A stretch of 64,000 bases of DNA, taken from the NCBI RefSeq assembly GCF_004027225.2, contig NC_044277.2, positions 73,347,900 to 73,411,899 on the forward strand, read 5' to 3'. A program made the position numbers and the translations under genes. The DNA is from Strigops habroptila (lineage: Eukaryota > Chordata > Aves > Psittaciformes > Psittacidae). Below are positions 36,601 through 51,600 of this stretch, piece after piece. The notes under the pieces were generated by a model. It had not been told where the DNA came from, made no database searches, and was given only the letters and a program-made list of their open reading frames with translations. Each line of letters starts with the position of its first letter. Position 1 is the stretch's first letter.

Positions 36601-39600
36601 AACTTACTGCCTGTTGAACAGGTAAAGCGGTTCTTGTGTACATGTTTTCCTCATTAAATTTATTCGTGTCAGTTCTTTACAACTGCTGAGCTCAGTTCTC
36701 CGTGGTGCAGACATGTATTTAAAAAAAAGGAACTAACTCACTCATGAGTATCTGCACTATACATGTCTCAAGAAAAAGAGGACATGAAGTTCTAATTGAA
36801 ATGCACTTTATACATGTGTTACTATTTGCACTAGAAAGTTTATTCACTGTCCGTGTCAACAGAAGTGTTCCTGCAGAAGTTTAATCCTTGCCTGATACAG
36901 CTGCTGCCAGCACAGCTTGTAATGTAGTTGCAGATTATGGACATATGAGAAAACGTGTTTGAATTGCTGTGGTTTTAACAAGTTAACACTTGTCAGAGGA
37001 GCCTTGAAATTGGTAATAAGTGAACCTTTTTCTTCACTATGTAATAGAGTACTTCCTCCACATTCAGCCTGTAGCAAAGGTCTCCTTATCCTCCTGTCAC
37101 ACACTGGCCACTCCCCAGGCTGAGCACCCTCAGCTGATAATGTTTTCTTCTTGGCTTTCCAATTGCACAGTGTGGTTTGTTTTTTGTTTTTCCTTTTCTA
37201 CCAGGCTGCACACGGTGGTAGCATATGTCAGGTATCTAGCAGAGATTCCTTCAGCCCTCTCTACTCAGCATGTCTTGTTTCATTGTTTCCCTCACACTCA
37301 ACACTCATGCAGTTACAGTTTCCTTAGTTTCTCTTATCCTTCTTTATTTGGACTATAATGTGGATGTCCAGTCTGGAAGCTGGGTCTGCGTGTGGGAGCT
37401 GGGAAAGAGTCACCGGTGCTGGGGAGAGAATGATAAGGCAGAGGCAGGACTGATGTATATGTCAGTCATCCAGAATGAAGTTGGATCTGACCTAAAACTG
37501 TGTCATGTTTAAAGCACTTTCAGATACAATTCACCACAGGATGTGGTTGCATAAACACATGTACATAATTAGAATCTGTGCTTCAGCAGACACGCAATAA
37601 TAGTGCAGAGAATAATAGTGCAGTAATAGCAGCAACTCCTCTTTTAGTTTAGCTTGGTTTTCTTGTTAAGGCTGTTGCTGTCACCCTGTTGAAAAGGCTT
37701 CTTTGCTGGCATAACTTTTTGCATATGGAGCATTCATAAAATATTCCTAGACCATATATTCTTTAAGTTCTATAACATCTTGTGACTTCTTTGGCACCTG
37801 AACTACAAGGTTAGTTACTGTTTGTAGAGGAAGGAAAGAGAGTAGAAGGTTCAACTTGCATCTTGGCAGGAGTACAAAGGAACTGATTTTTCTTCTGAAT
37901 AATAGCACCATTCTCTAAAAATGTTTAGTCATGTAGGCAAATGACTCCATTTTCAAATGCACACTTCAAAGCTAAATTTTTTATGTTTTAAACATTCGTT
38001 TTCTGCAGTTCTCCAGTTATGAATTAATATAGCTATTTTAAAAAGTGATTGCTCCTTTTTAACCTGGATGCTTTCTTTCTGAGTTTTTAAAGAGCTAACT
38101 ACTCTCTATTCTTTTCCTCCCTACACACGCATTTTCTTTTGTCATGTGCTAGGGTGCACTTTTCTTGATGCTACACTAAAGGTTCATAAGCACTGACCCG
38201 TGAAAGGCTGTATTTCCCAAGAGAAGATAGTTTTCAAAACTTCTCTTTTCTGTAGAAGGTAACAGTAACATAAATATTTTCAAAAACACAAATATGGAAG
38301 TAGACTAGCCTGATCTTTGGCTGGAGATTGGGATGGGTTCATTTCTCTGCTTCCTAGGTGGTCAATATGATGTCACAAGCATAGTTAATACAAAGATTGT
38401 AAAATAGAAGGAGGGTACATGGATAGGATATTCTTCAGTTTATAAATTATTTTATAATAAACTTTTGATTTGTGCATGCAGAGTTTCTAGTTCAAGGCTT
38501 GCATGCATTTGGACCTCGCTGTATTGCTGTAATCCTGTTTTGTTACTGTTCTTCCTCTTTCTTGTTGTTTGCCACCTTTGTTCATGTGTAACAGTTAATA
38601 TGAAAGTTTGTTGGATTGGGAACTATTTGTTTCTTGGATCATTTGGATTGATTGGGCTCCTAAGATATCCTATGGCATACTGAGATTCTCCACATTAACT
38701 ACTCATGGTTGTTTGTTGTTTGGGTTTTTTTTTTAAATTAACCCATAAGCCTTGATACTTTTTTTGATCATCTTTAAAACCTTTTGGATGTGACTAACAT
38801 ATCTAGCTTAATGTGAAAGTGTTTATGGTTCATAGATTTTAAGGCAAAGAAAAATGAGTATCTCTCTGACATAACTGTAAATTATTGAATTATATATTCA
38901 TATTTTTAAGAAACTTGTGCAAAAAACACCACTTAGTAATTGCATGTTGTTTGTAGACTTCATTAAGTTCCAAGCTTTTGGCCCTTTTATTTTGTACAAA
39001 ATTATCTGTAGGAAGCTGTGTAATTATACTGAGTGACCCATTTTGATGGGCTTGTCATTTGAAGTAATTAAGATTTTATTGAAGGATATAATGGGCTGAT
39101 TTTTTTGCCTGTTCATTTTGACGAACTTTAACACAGTAGCCCATAGCTTCAGCATTTCTAGAAACTGTAGTTTGGAAAAACAAACTTCTGAAAGAAAAAT
39201 TCAGTATGTCTGCTGCCAGCTCCAGGGTGTAGGGTAAACATACAGGTGAAATACATGAGTGTCATGTCATATGTCTTGTTAGACCCATGGCTTGCATGAG
39301 AAGGGGTGGCATTTTTCTCCTTCTACCTTAGCAGTCTTCAGCAAGTCTGTGTATGTTTCAGAAGTGTGAAACATAAAACCAGAATGGCTTGTGTTGGAAG
39401 GGTCTTTTGAAGATCATCTTATCCAGCACAAAGAGTAACTCGCAACCCCTGTTTTGCCAAACCAGTGCTTTAACCCATCATCTATAAAACACAAGGTTTT
39501 TACTTGTGAGTTATATAGTCTCATTTCATGATCAGTGCACGTGGATGATGGAGGTGGCATGTAAATGGCTTGCAAGTGTAATAGTAAATAGCAAATCTAT

Positions 39601-42600
39601 GGGTAAGAGGACTGTTAAGTGTGCAGATTCTGTGAAGTAGGCTAAATGGCTGTTTCACCTAATCAAAGAAGATGTTTTAATTTCTTCCACACTAGGCCTG
39701 CACCCGTTTAGGTTATGGGCACGTAAATAGGCAGACTTGGATGGGGAAAGAGTGAGAACTGAAATAGGATGCAGTTGCATTGTGGCAGCTGTGGAGAAAA
39801 ATAAGACTATTTGAAAAATTTAAGCCTTCATAATAAATAGTGATGGAGGTTTTGGTATGTCAGAAGGCTGTTGTTTTTCTAGTTTCTTTCTGCAGCTCTG
39901 TTGTCCTCAGCCCTTAGGAGACAAGGAAAGTCTTGGAAGGTTGCTTTGGGACCAGTTGCACATTGCTGATGATTCATTGCAGAGGTGGGCTTGTACAGAG
40001 ATTCTACTGCCGATGTGGGACAGGAAAGAGGAGCAAGAGAATTCCAGAATTAGGAAGAGCCTCGTGTTCTGTCTAAGTTGGTCATTTTTTTCTGTTGTGC
40101 AGGTGGCATTTATAACTACAGAAGGTGCCAGTGCTCCTGGTGTGGCTGCTGCTTTTTTTCCTTTTTTTTTTTTTTAATACAAGCAACAGAAGTGAAATAT
40201 GAAACTCTTCATGCTTACTAATATTTATAATTATCATTACGTGTTACATTATTGTAACAGAACATATTCAAAAAGCCCCTGTTATTGCTCAGATACTGCT
40301 CTGATAAGAGTTCCTTTCTGTACTGCCTGTGCCATGACCAAGTATCTCTCATATCTCCTTGCAAGGGAAATTGTGAGAGGTTAAATTGAAAGTTAGTTTG
40401 TTTTATTTCTTTGTAAGCTTGGTATGAGTTAGAGCATTCAAGTTGAGCAGATTCTCCCTGTTGTGTTTGTTGAAATAAAGTTGTATGATGTTTTTACTAA
40501 ATAGCCTCTGAGGAAATGGGAATGCTGAGAAAGCTTCCTGTAATAAACTAAAGGTATCACTTTGGGAACTTTTTTTCCACTTTCCTGTTCTGGATTTTTT
40601 TTGTCAGCTGAAGTCTGTTTTCAGACTGTTTCCTTGAAAACTACGTATCATTATTGTCTGCATTTTTCCTTATTTTCTTCTAGGAGAAGGAACATTTCGA
40701 AATACAGCCTTGTGGTTTTCCTACCTTATTTGTGTCAGTGTAACAGCAGTTTTTTGTCCTAAGCTGTCTGGTTTGGAGAAACAATATTAATGTTTGTGTT
40801 CATGAAAATCTTAGGCTTAATGGGGGGGAACTTGGGTTGAACAAAAACCCACGCCCAGAAAACAACCACCCAAACCTAGTATTCAGAAATAAAACAGCAG
40901 GTGTGACCTGAGTATCCAAAAAGCTTTCTAGTCCATGGCCTGGACAGCTAAAGCTATGAAAGCTCACTTATACTCAGCCAAAGTCTGTTTGAATTTCTTG
41001 CTATAATAGAAAAAAGCTATTGTTTTAATTGGACTCTAGTAGAGAGACTTTTATTTGGACAAACTGTGGTAAATAATACAGGAAATTTGTTTCTCAAACT
41101 GAATTAGGAAAGATTACTGAGATGGGAATTAAGGGATGAAGGAAGGATGAGGAGAACAAGTGTGTGAAAGGGAATGAAGAGGATATATATTGTGGTGACA
41201 GGGGTCAAAGTCTCAGGCCTCACAGTGGTGGTGGAGAGTGGATAAAGAGGTGGAATGTGGAGAGAAAATGGCAGTAGGTGATAGACAGAAGCAGGAGGAT
41301 TAGCTGTGAAAATCACTGGCAGCAAGCTTCAGTGCTGCAGTGTGCTTGCACACTGGGGGTTCCTCTTGTCCTAGGAATTTTTGCATTTCATTCACCAAAT
41401 GTTGTAGGACATAGGAGGGCTTTATTTTATCATCATGGTATAAAGCTTCTGGTGGTAGAAGCTTTATATGTTTTGAGCTGTGGCAAAGGAAAATCAGCAG
41501 TCTTCCCCTGTCCCACTCTCAACTCCTGAAATCATCAAAAATCACCAAATTGTTACAATTTGGGGGATGTAGCTTGTCTTTGAGTAGTAGATATGCTGTG
41601 CATTTATTTGAATGCTCAGTTGTAATCCTAAAGCCTTTAGAAAAATGAGTATGTAAGGCTGCTAACTTTTACAACCACTTCAGCTTTCCTGAGTTGAGAT
41701 GGGCATCCTTTTTGTACAATCCCTTGTGTGAGGGTTGAGTAATTCCTGAAATATGCAATTTTTTAAAAAAAACTTTAAACCCTCCCGACTTCTCCGTAAC
41801 AAATGATTAATGCAAAGTTAATGTTTTGCATGTAGCCTCTGTTAAAGTTCCAAAGTGTTGACTAAAATGCATTTTTGTAAAATGAAAAACATAAGCCTCC
41901 AAGTATCCGAGTTCAGTTTTGTTTCAGCTGGCATTTTCTATAATACTACCAAATTGTATACTAAGTCTATTTCTGTAATAAGAAAATTGTAAGTTGGTAG
42001 GTAGTGTCAAAACAAATTTCTGTCCTGCTTTTCATTTACTGCTTTATTTTCTCAGCTACACTTCCCTAGTTATGAATTCCAGTTCCTTGCCAGATACCTG
42101 ACAACTGAGAACCTTTGAAGTTTAAAACAAGTTACTATTTGTCTTATGGTTACTGTTTTGTTGTTAATTTGTGTCAAATATAATCCACATGTTGAAATGC
42201 ACCAAACTCTCTACACTTGTTGACTGCTTACACATGTTGATACTGCTTTTCTATGTTCTTGAGGGCTTTTTTGCAATATAGAAACTAACGGAAATGTCGC
42301 TGGAGATAAAAGAGAGGTTTTTTTTCTCCTACAGAAGCTTCCTTTCTGAGATTAGTAAAAGGATGATTAGGAGTGTAGGTAAAGGTAGTAGAGATGTTCG
42401 TTAGAAAAAACGGGGGGATGCAAGTGGGTTGTATGAAGCAGTATTTCTCAGACTTTCAAGTCAAAGGGTTGTCCATGAGAGGGAAGGAAAACTTTTCTCT
42501 AGTCATTCTTATAAAACTTACATTTCCTCATGTACATACAAGCATGTGATTTTTATTTGTTGTTTCTTTTCTTTTTGGAAAATAGTCCATTAATTAAATG

Positions 42601-45600
42601 TGTGAAAGTCATTGAGCTCAGCTGTTTCCAACATGACTTAAAGGTCCAGGCAGCAGTGTCTTTGTGCAACTCCTAACTGTAGTTTATCTTTTTTATACAA
42701 ATCTGTGATTTACGCTGTGCATAACCACTTCTGGGTGTCCATGTACATGTGTAAAAGCTAAAGAAATATAATGAAATCATTAGAGATAAATGTTTTCTAA
42801 TTGTTTGCAAAAGAAGCAGCTCTGTCACTATTTTTCTTGGCTTTTGAGTAAGAACAGGTTTATGTAATATGTAGGTGTTGAATTTAAAAAGTTGAAAGTG
42901 TGCTGTTATGAAAATGTCTGTAGTGGCTGAGAGATTTGCATTGTGTTCTGTAATAGGAGTGACCTTTAAAGAAGTCTTGCATGGTATGAAATAGACATCT
43001 ATTGAAAGTAAAAGGCATTCTGTGTAAATTTCAAGGTCTGTAGATACTTAATCAGGTCCCTTCTGTTTTCCTGACTGTGAGGTGCTCTCATTTTGCTGCT
43101 TTTTTTTGGTTTTGTGCTGTTGGATAGCAAATGGGAATCTAAATTACCTAACACAAAGAGTTTGTCAGTATGCAAAACTGCTAATTGCACATGTTCCTTG
43201 TAGTCTTTCCTTGAACTAAGTTTATAAATAGCAGACAAGGATATCTTTGAGGTACTGCCGAGTAGGAGAGCTACTGTATTTATAATCTGCTTTTTCTTGC
43301 AGGCTTGAGCTTATTTTGAGATAATCAGTTTACAGTTGATAAAGTTATTAAGAAAACTTACCTAAGTCAAAAACTAGCATGGAGTTTATTAATTTTCCTA
43401 TTCCGCTCAGTACACAATGTAACAAATGTGTCATGCGAAGTTTTTTTCTGGTGTTTGTTTGGGGTTATCTCTTGGGAATCTGTAAAATGTGCTTATTCTT
43501 CTAGTAAGCTTTTGCCAAATACAGGCATTTGGTAATTGGCAGGACTTTTACATAAATGCTTCTTTAAAGGAAGAACTGTTTCATAAGTGCCTTTTCTACA
43601 CAGTTTATTCCCCAGATATGCCTTCACGGCTTCCAATCCAAGACATCTTTGCTGGACTGGTTACAAGTATTGGCACAGCAATACGATACTGGTTTCATTA
43701 TACACTTGTGGCCTTTGCATGGTTGGGAGTAGTACCTCTTACTGCATGTAAGTATTAATTTTTTGTACTGTAATAGTCTTACAGGCAGGAAAATATGCCA
43801 CTTCCTGCAGCAAAGTTTTGTGAGACCATTGATGGTTTATTAAAAAAAAAAAAAAAAAATCATAAATTTGAAGACATTATTTCCGTTGTTTTTTTGCTTC
43901 GAAGTTCTAGCTGCTTGACTCTTATGCCAGTAATGCAATGCAGGAAGGTGTTAAGAGAGAGAAGAAAATGCATGAAAGGGCTTTTAAACTTCTTATTCCA
44001 ATAAAATACCTCTTTTCAATTATCTTATTTCATGGAATCTTTTATTTGACACCATTTATTAATATTAGGATAGAAGAATTGTCCTGTTTTTTCTAACTAT
44101 CTATAAATCAAAGTTCAATATTTATTCTTACTTTTTAGTATGAAACCCAAAGTCCCTTTAGAGTCATACATAAATTGATTAGTAAAACTCCTCTTAAAAA
44201 AAATCTCAAACAAAGGCCTGTGAGTACTAAAGGAATTCGGTAGAAAAAGAGCACACGTATTTAAATTACTGTAGTATCCAGTTTGAAATTTACTTTTCAA
44301 AAATAAACAGAAAGAGAACTATTGATGTTTCAACAAGCTAAGAATATAGAGAAGATGAAAAGAGGTAAAAGGGATATAGTGTTCAGTCAAGGAAATGATT
44401 GGTAATGGATCTTTCCAAACAGTAATATACCCCTTGAACAAAACAGCACTGAGCCAGTAAATGCATCTCCCAAGACAGTTTCTCAATATATTCTGTGCTT
44501 TTGTTTGTAGCTGGCACTGGCTTAGTTTGGGAATAGCACAATACTGGCAGCAGCTATGAAAAAGTGATCCTGTTTCTGCTGCCTCTCCTTCCTGTGCAAG
44601 AAAAAGAGCTTTTGGAGGCATTGAGTAAACAAGATTCACAAATTGCATTAGAACTAAAAAAGATTTGAAAATTCTTCCTTAGGTTTTTAGAAGAATCTTG
44701 GTTTTCTACCATTGTCTTTCAAAATGCAGATGTTGTGCATTTTTCTTACTAAAACTTCTGAAGGACAGCAAAATTATATTCAGTAGATTAATTAAGGTAG
44801 TTATGTTTCATAACTGTCTGGAAACCTGATGCTGGCTCTTCAGTAGCACTGAAATGTTACCAGAAGTTACCACCTACATCATTGTTATATAAGAGTTGGG
44901 GGTTTTTTGTTTGGTTTGGTTTTTGTTGGGTTGTTCTTTTGGGGTTTTTTTTGTTGTTTTTTGTTGTTTACAAATGTCACTTTTGGGTTTTCATACTCAT
45001 TTAATAAACCAGTATAACTAACCTATGATTTGGATTTATGAGTGACCATTTTGTTTTATGGAGGGTTTTTTTTTACTTTGTCTTAATTTTCGTCTCTTAA
45101 CGTTGCACATGTACCTATGTTTGTGGGTTCCTTTAAGAATTCGTGTACTGTGAAGGGTACCATATTTGCACAGGATGATATCCAATGTGATAGAGACATT
45201 CAGTCTAACAAACCTTGAAAAATCCATTTACTTCTGAAATGTGTCAGTATCTGTCTTGGATTGATTTTATATAGTTCTTGTCTTCTTACTTCAAATGCCT
45301 GTAATGTAATCTTTCATTTTCTGTAATACTTAAATGCTTTTTAATGTAATCTTTTGCCTTCTCTGTTTCTCTGATATGGCTCACACAATTTTGTGGGACT
45401 GGCTTCATAAGGAATATTATTCTCGTTATATCTGGAATAAAAAAGTGCAGCATAAAAAACTTGTCAAACATACCAAATGAGATATATGGTTGAACAAATT
45501 TGTCTTCCAGATTAACTTGCTAATCATGCAGTTTTCCCATTGTAGGATAAATTCTACATTTTTTTTTTGGTAATTTCACTTCTTTATTGTGTACATGCCG

Positions 45601-48600
45601 TATCTGGTTAGTAAAAGGAATCTATCTGTCTGCATACCTTCGGCCTAATCCCAGCAGGTTCTGATATGCTGTTGTGTTAACACAAAGCATATTTACATTA
45701 GTGCATGAAAAAGCCGATTATACAAAATTATGATCTGTTCAGAGGAGTAGGATTGATTGGGCCAATTTAATCCAAAGTGGGTTTATTCTCTGTGATAATT
45801 CTATTTAGCTCATGGTTCCTACAGTGAAATACCCAAGGTACCTATACAGTACATGGGGTAAGAAAGAGATGTATACCCTGAGTAAAGTTTATGTGTGCAT
45901 TAAAACAGTAGGAAATGCTAAAGTGGGAGTCGGGTTATCTGAAGTGCCTTCTTTACCTTAAACTTTAGAAATTACTGTTCACACACCTATATATGGCACA
46001 CAAATATATTTTTCTGGAGTGATTCGGCTGCCATTTAGAAAAAGAATATATAGATGGAAGAGAATGGTTGTATAAGTGTTTCATGTAATTGTGTAGCAGC
46101 TAAAAGTGTGGAGATGTGTGACAGGACTATTTAAATTGGCATGAGTAAAGTATGAATGGAATTGCTTATGTGAGCAGCAGAAGCAGCAGCAGGAAAATGG
46201 CTAAAGGAGTATTTGCTGTTTGCCAAAGAGCACTGTATATTGTTTTCATTCAAATCTAGAGGGAAAACAGACTAATAAATTCAGTTAGGACACCAGGTGA
46301 ATAGAGGATACCTATGGTCCTTTCCAAGTGCAGCTGTAACCAAAATCTAATTTATACCATGCTTCTGTTTGTACATGCAGGTCGTATCTACAAGTGCTTG
46401 TTTACTGGCTCTGTGAGCTCACTACTGACACTGCCATTAGATATTCTATCAACGTAAGTACTTAAACAGTTTGATACAAACAACTTTTCCAGTCGGATTG
46501 CTGTGAAAATGGTTGCTTTGGAACTTCACGCCCCTTTTTTCCAGTTGTGCTTATTATCTTCCATCATCTCACGCGAGCAGCTGCCCGTTACCCTTTGCAA
46601 AATGAGATATGTAGCCAAAGTATTAGGGTAGAAATCATTTTACTTTGAAATTCTGTTATTCAGGATCTTTGGAAATGGAAAACTGATTTTACAAAATGGG
46701 CTCCAGGTAATGAAGATTCGTATTTAAAGCCAAAAAAACTTCCACTGCAAAATTACATGTAATAATTTAAAAAAATTAATTTCCTACAGTTTGAATCAGA
46801 TGCCACATAGTAGAATATTAATATATATTGCTAATAATATTAATGTCACATCATGTTTGCTTTGTTATGTTTTTACTTTTATCCATCCTGTATCTCTTGT
46901 GTGATAGAGTTTTTTTTTTTAGTTTTTTTCCCTCAAATTTCCTTCTAGCTTACACTTAGTTTTAAGTGATTTAATCACCATATGCTATTGAATATTGTCT
47001 GTCTTTGTCTTTTTATAAATCAGTTTTACTTAAAACAATACCAACACAATAAAGTTTCAGGCTGGTTCTTACTTTTTTCATTATCTTGAATATGAGAAAC
47101 TGAAACTGCATAGAATCAAGTAAATTTTGAGTGAATGTCCTGAACGGTTCAGCTGAGTCATCTCACTTGGGCTATTTGATTTGAGACATCAGGTGATGTT
47201 ATGTTTAATTAATTTTTATTAATAGAGAGAGATGCTAGCTTGAGGTTAATAACAGTGTTTTCCCTGTTATCTCCCAGTAAGTGTAGATTTTATTTTTATG
47301 AGAATAATCTGAAACAACTGAACCTAGAGCACCTATTCTTGTACCTTACAGTCTAGGGAGAAAATAAAGGACTCCAGTGTCAGGTTTTAATGGCATGTGA
47401 AGCTGTGCTTTGGCACATATTTCTTTGATAGAGTCAATGACAATAGTCTTGCATCATCTTTTCATTTTTGATGTCCTGTCCCTGTGGTATTCACTCTGCT
47501 GTGCAGGCACAAGTGTTTGTGCAGCTGCATTGAGAGCCAGACTGATACTTCTCTAGGGGTGTCAGAGTACTATGGTGGCATATTTTAAAGAACATACTGC
47601 AGTTAGTTTCCTAAGCAAATCCACTGTGGTCAAGGAGTAGTGCAAGTGTGGAAACTAGTGGGAGGGGGTACCTGGAATTGGGGATGAGAGTTGATTAAGC
47701 CAATTTAAGTACCTTTTGCATTGCACGAAACCCTAGTTTCAGTTGGCTAAGTGCATTTTATTTTACTGCTGGTTTATGTATACAGTTATGTATGACTTTA
47801 TAGATGAGGATTTTTAAAGCATGGGGATAATATCTGGGGTAAAGACTACCTGAAATATAGAGCCGTGGAACACAAACCCTGCAGTTCCATTCTTTTGGTT
47901 AGGGTAGGTTAAATGTTTCAGTGGACTGGATATTGTGCATCTGGCCATTTAAACAGACCTTTTACTGTAGCATTTACTTAGCAACTGTTGTGTTTCCTTT
48001 GCTATTCTTGAAGATTGTTTTTCCTGAACTACTCTTGAAGCTTTTCTTCATATCGAGTCAGATCCTGTTTTGCAGGAGTATTTATGTTTAAACAGTAATA
48101 ATTTCACAAACCAAACCAGAGGGAAATAAAACCTGTTCCAGATCAGTATTTATCTTGGTATTAAAACCATTTATAAGCAGGTACATACAGCCTTCCTAAA
48201 AGAAACTTGCTTTGCACAGATTTCTTAAAATCAATTAAAAATTACGTCCAGGTATTTTCTTTACCTGGACATATAAATAAATACAGCTTTTTGCACAAAT
48301 ACCAGTTTATTTGTTGATTTGGACTAGGAGGTTGTATTTGTGGTAGCTAACAATGACTAAATTTACCTTTATTAGCAAAATATATTTGTCATTAATGTTT
48401 TGGTTTGGGATTTTTTTCTTTCTTTAACAGGGAGAACTTACTGGCTGACTGTTTGCAGGGCTGTTTTGTCGTAACATGCACTCTGTGTGCATTCATCAGC
48501 CTTGTTTGGTTACGTGAACAGATTGTCCATGGAGGAGCACCACAGTGGTTGGAACAAAATCACCAACAGCCACTCAATGGTGTTGGTCAACAAAATGAGG

Positions 48601-51600
48601 TAAAACTTAACCGCTCAGTAGTTAAGTTGTGAATAAATACATTCTTAGAACCCAACGGTAATGTTATTTTACTGCAGGGTGTCTCTGTACATTAGTAGAA
48701 GTTAAACATGTGTTCCTGTATAAACTCAGTGATACCACTTACATTTCTGAAGTTCTGTAAAATGGAATTTTAATGGATGTTGTAGTATAATTTTTGTAAA
48801 GCAACATTAGTGTTGTTTACATTCTTATGCCTGTATCTTTACACTTTTTAAGATAATTTTGTGCATATAAAGCCAAATTGTCAGCCGCGATCATGGAAGA
48901 TGCAGCTTGCTTTTATTTTGTCTTTTTCATAAGTATTTCTGTAGTTCATGAGGTAACGATTCACTGTTCTCAAAGCAGTTGGAGGTGTTGCTGAAACTTC
49001 TGAAATTGGAGCTTCTCTGCCCTCCTCCCATCCCCCAACACATACATGCAGCACGCCTTCAGTGCTTACAGGACCCTCGTGGCAGCAGAAGAGATGATAT
49101 AAGCAATATGTGCATAGGGAGGAAATAATTAGAATTTTTTTTCTTTTGTAATAAATGTCAGGTTTTTTGAAGACAGAGATGGAGATCCTCAGCTTGATGA
49201 CTGGCTTGGGTTGTCCTTGAATTACCATCTTTCTAATATAATGATAGCTTTCATAAGATCAAGAGAGTTCCCCTGTATTGAGCACTGGTGAGATCACATT
49301 GGAGTGCTGTATTTAGTTTTAGGCTCCCCCGGTACAGAAGAGACATGGACACAGTGGAGTGTGTGCAGTGAAGAGCCAACAAAAAAAATGCAGGACTGGA
49401 ACATCTGACATACTATGAGAGGCTGAGAGGGCTGGAACTTTTCAGCCTGGAGATGAAAAGGGCCAGGGTGGACCTTCTCAGTGTGTATAAATGCCTGATG
49501 GGAAGGTGTAAAGAAGACAGAGCAAGCATCTTCTTGGTAGCATTGAGTGACAGGACAATAGGCAGTAAGCTCAAACTAAAACACAGGAAATTCCATTTAA
49601 ACCAAAAAAGCCCCAAGCAAACAAACAAACGAAAAAAACCCCAAACAAACAAAACCAAAACCAACCCACCAAAACAATACAGACACTGGTTTGGGGAGGA
49701 GGAGGGGTTGGTTTGTTTGGGTTTGGTTTTTTGTTTTGTTTCGAGTTTTGTGTCTGTTGTGTTTTATTTGCTTTCTGTAAGCGTGATCAACTACTGAAAC
49801 AGGTTGCCCAGGGAGGTTTTAAAGTCTCCGTCTCTGGAGTTAGTCAGAAGCCAACTGAAAACAGCACCAACCAACCTGCTGCAGCTGACCCTGCTTTGAG
49901 TAGTTGGGTTGACTAGATGATCCCTAGAGGCCCTTTCCAATCTCAGCTCTCTGTGAAGAGTCTGAATGTTTCTCTTCCCCTTTTAAAAGGTTTAGTGGTC
50001 CCAAATTTAATGCTTGTCTAAAAAAAAGATATTAGTAACATTTTTAAAAATACTATTAGTTTTTTTCTATACACAGAATAAATGTCTGGAGAGAGGTTAA
50101 TCAATTTAACTGAATACTAAATCCTGTTTCTGCAGGCTCAGGCTGTTGTAAATGGAGGCGTTGAAAATGCTGTGCTTGATCAACCTGCTAACCCAGCTGC
50201 TGAGAATGCAGTTGTAGGTGAGAACCCTGAAATTCAAGAAGAGCAAGTAGATGAAGAGGAGGAGGATAACGAAGATGAAGAAGATGCTGTAGTAGAAGAT
50301 GCAGCAGATGCAAACAATGGAGCACAAGGTAACAGGTGACTCAAAACAGTAATGTCCTAGTTCTTTGTAAATACAAATGAAACCATTGAAAACAGAACTG
50401 TCATAATCCAAGGAAGCTGTGAAAATTCCCACTTCAGCTTATTTGCTTAGTTTTTGTCAATTTCGTATATTTCTTTTGAGTGCTGAAATGCTTGCTGAAA
50501 AGCTGTCAGCACTTATGAGTTGAATGTTATGCACTTAAGTCTTTTTGTTCATTTAAAACATAGCATGGAGTGGTTACATCTTATTTTGGGTAAGACAGCT
50601 GCAAAAATGGCCATTGTCTCCTCAGATGACATGAACTGGAATGCTTTGGAATGGGATCGAGCAGCAGAAGAGCTTACTTGGGAGCGAGTGAGTAAGAATC
50701 ATTTTCTTGAATCGAATAATCAAGATTCATACTTGAAATGATTCATAGTATTGCTGTGTTAAAATCCATTTGGGAGAAATTTGGATACCACTGTCTAGTG
50801 TGAAAAGTATCAGTAAGAGGCTTTAGTGATGTAAAAGTCATTGTATTTAAAAGCCAGATGCTACTTGTTAACTATCCAAAAGGCGTTTCTTTGATTTGAA
50901 ATACAGCAGCAGCTTAAAACAAGACTTGTTTTAAGCACAGACTTTTCTGAAGTCTTCGACTTGGTCAGGTTTAGAAATGAATTGCAGCTTGCATTAAGGA
51001 TGCTAGGCCAGATTAGAAGCACATACGTGTTGTGTCATATACAGTTTAATACTTAATTTTTGTATTCATGAAAGCATTAAACTAAAGAAATTTATTTTAT
51101 GTACTTGCAACAGACAAATGTATTTCTTAAAACATTATAGAGCATTTTAATGTAACATTGCTTCTGTTTTGTTTATGGATCATAAATTCCCTAATTAGAG
51201 CATGATTTGGATGATTTGGATCATGTACACTGTAATCACAGAGTAGTATAGGGGCTCAAGAACTATTTTTTTGTAGCTGGTATAGAGGCAGCCAACATCC
51301 GAGTTCAAAGTTCACCACATGCAGCAAAATCTTCCTGAAGGTAGATAGAGCAGCTTCATGGGATTTACCAATGTCACTAGTGCCTATGGCAGACAGCTGT
51401 AAAGCTAATCACTGCGTTCCCAGGCTGTGATATCTTCGTTGCCTTGATTGCTGTGTAGTAGAAATAAATTTTTCATCACAAGGGACAAGTCTTCATCTTT
51501 GTTTTGTGTCTAGTGAAAACTTTCGTTTGTTTTGAAAGCTTTTAGTGAAAAAGGGTATACATAAATTCAGGTTTACTGAACCATTCTGCTGCAGATCTCA

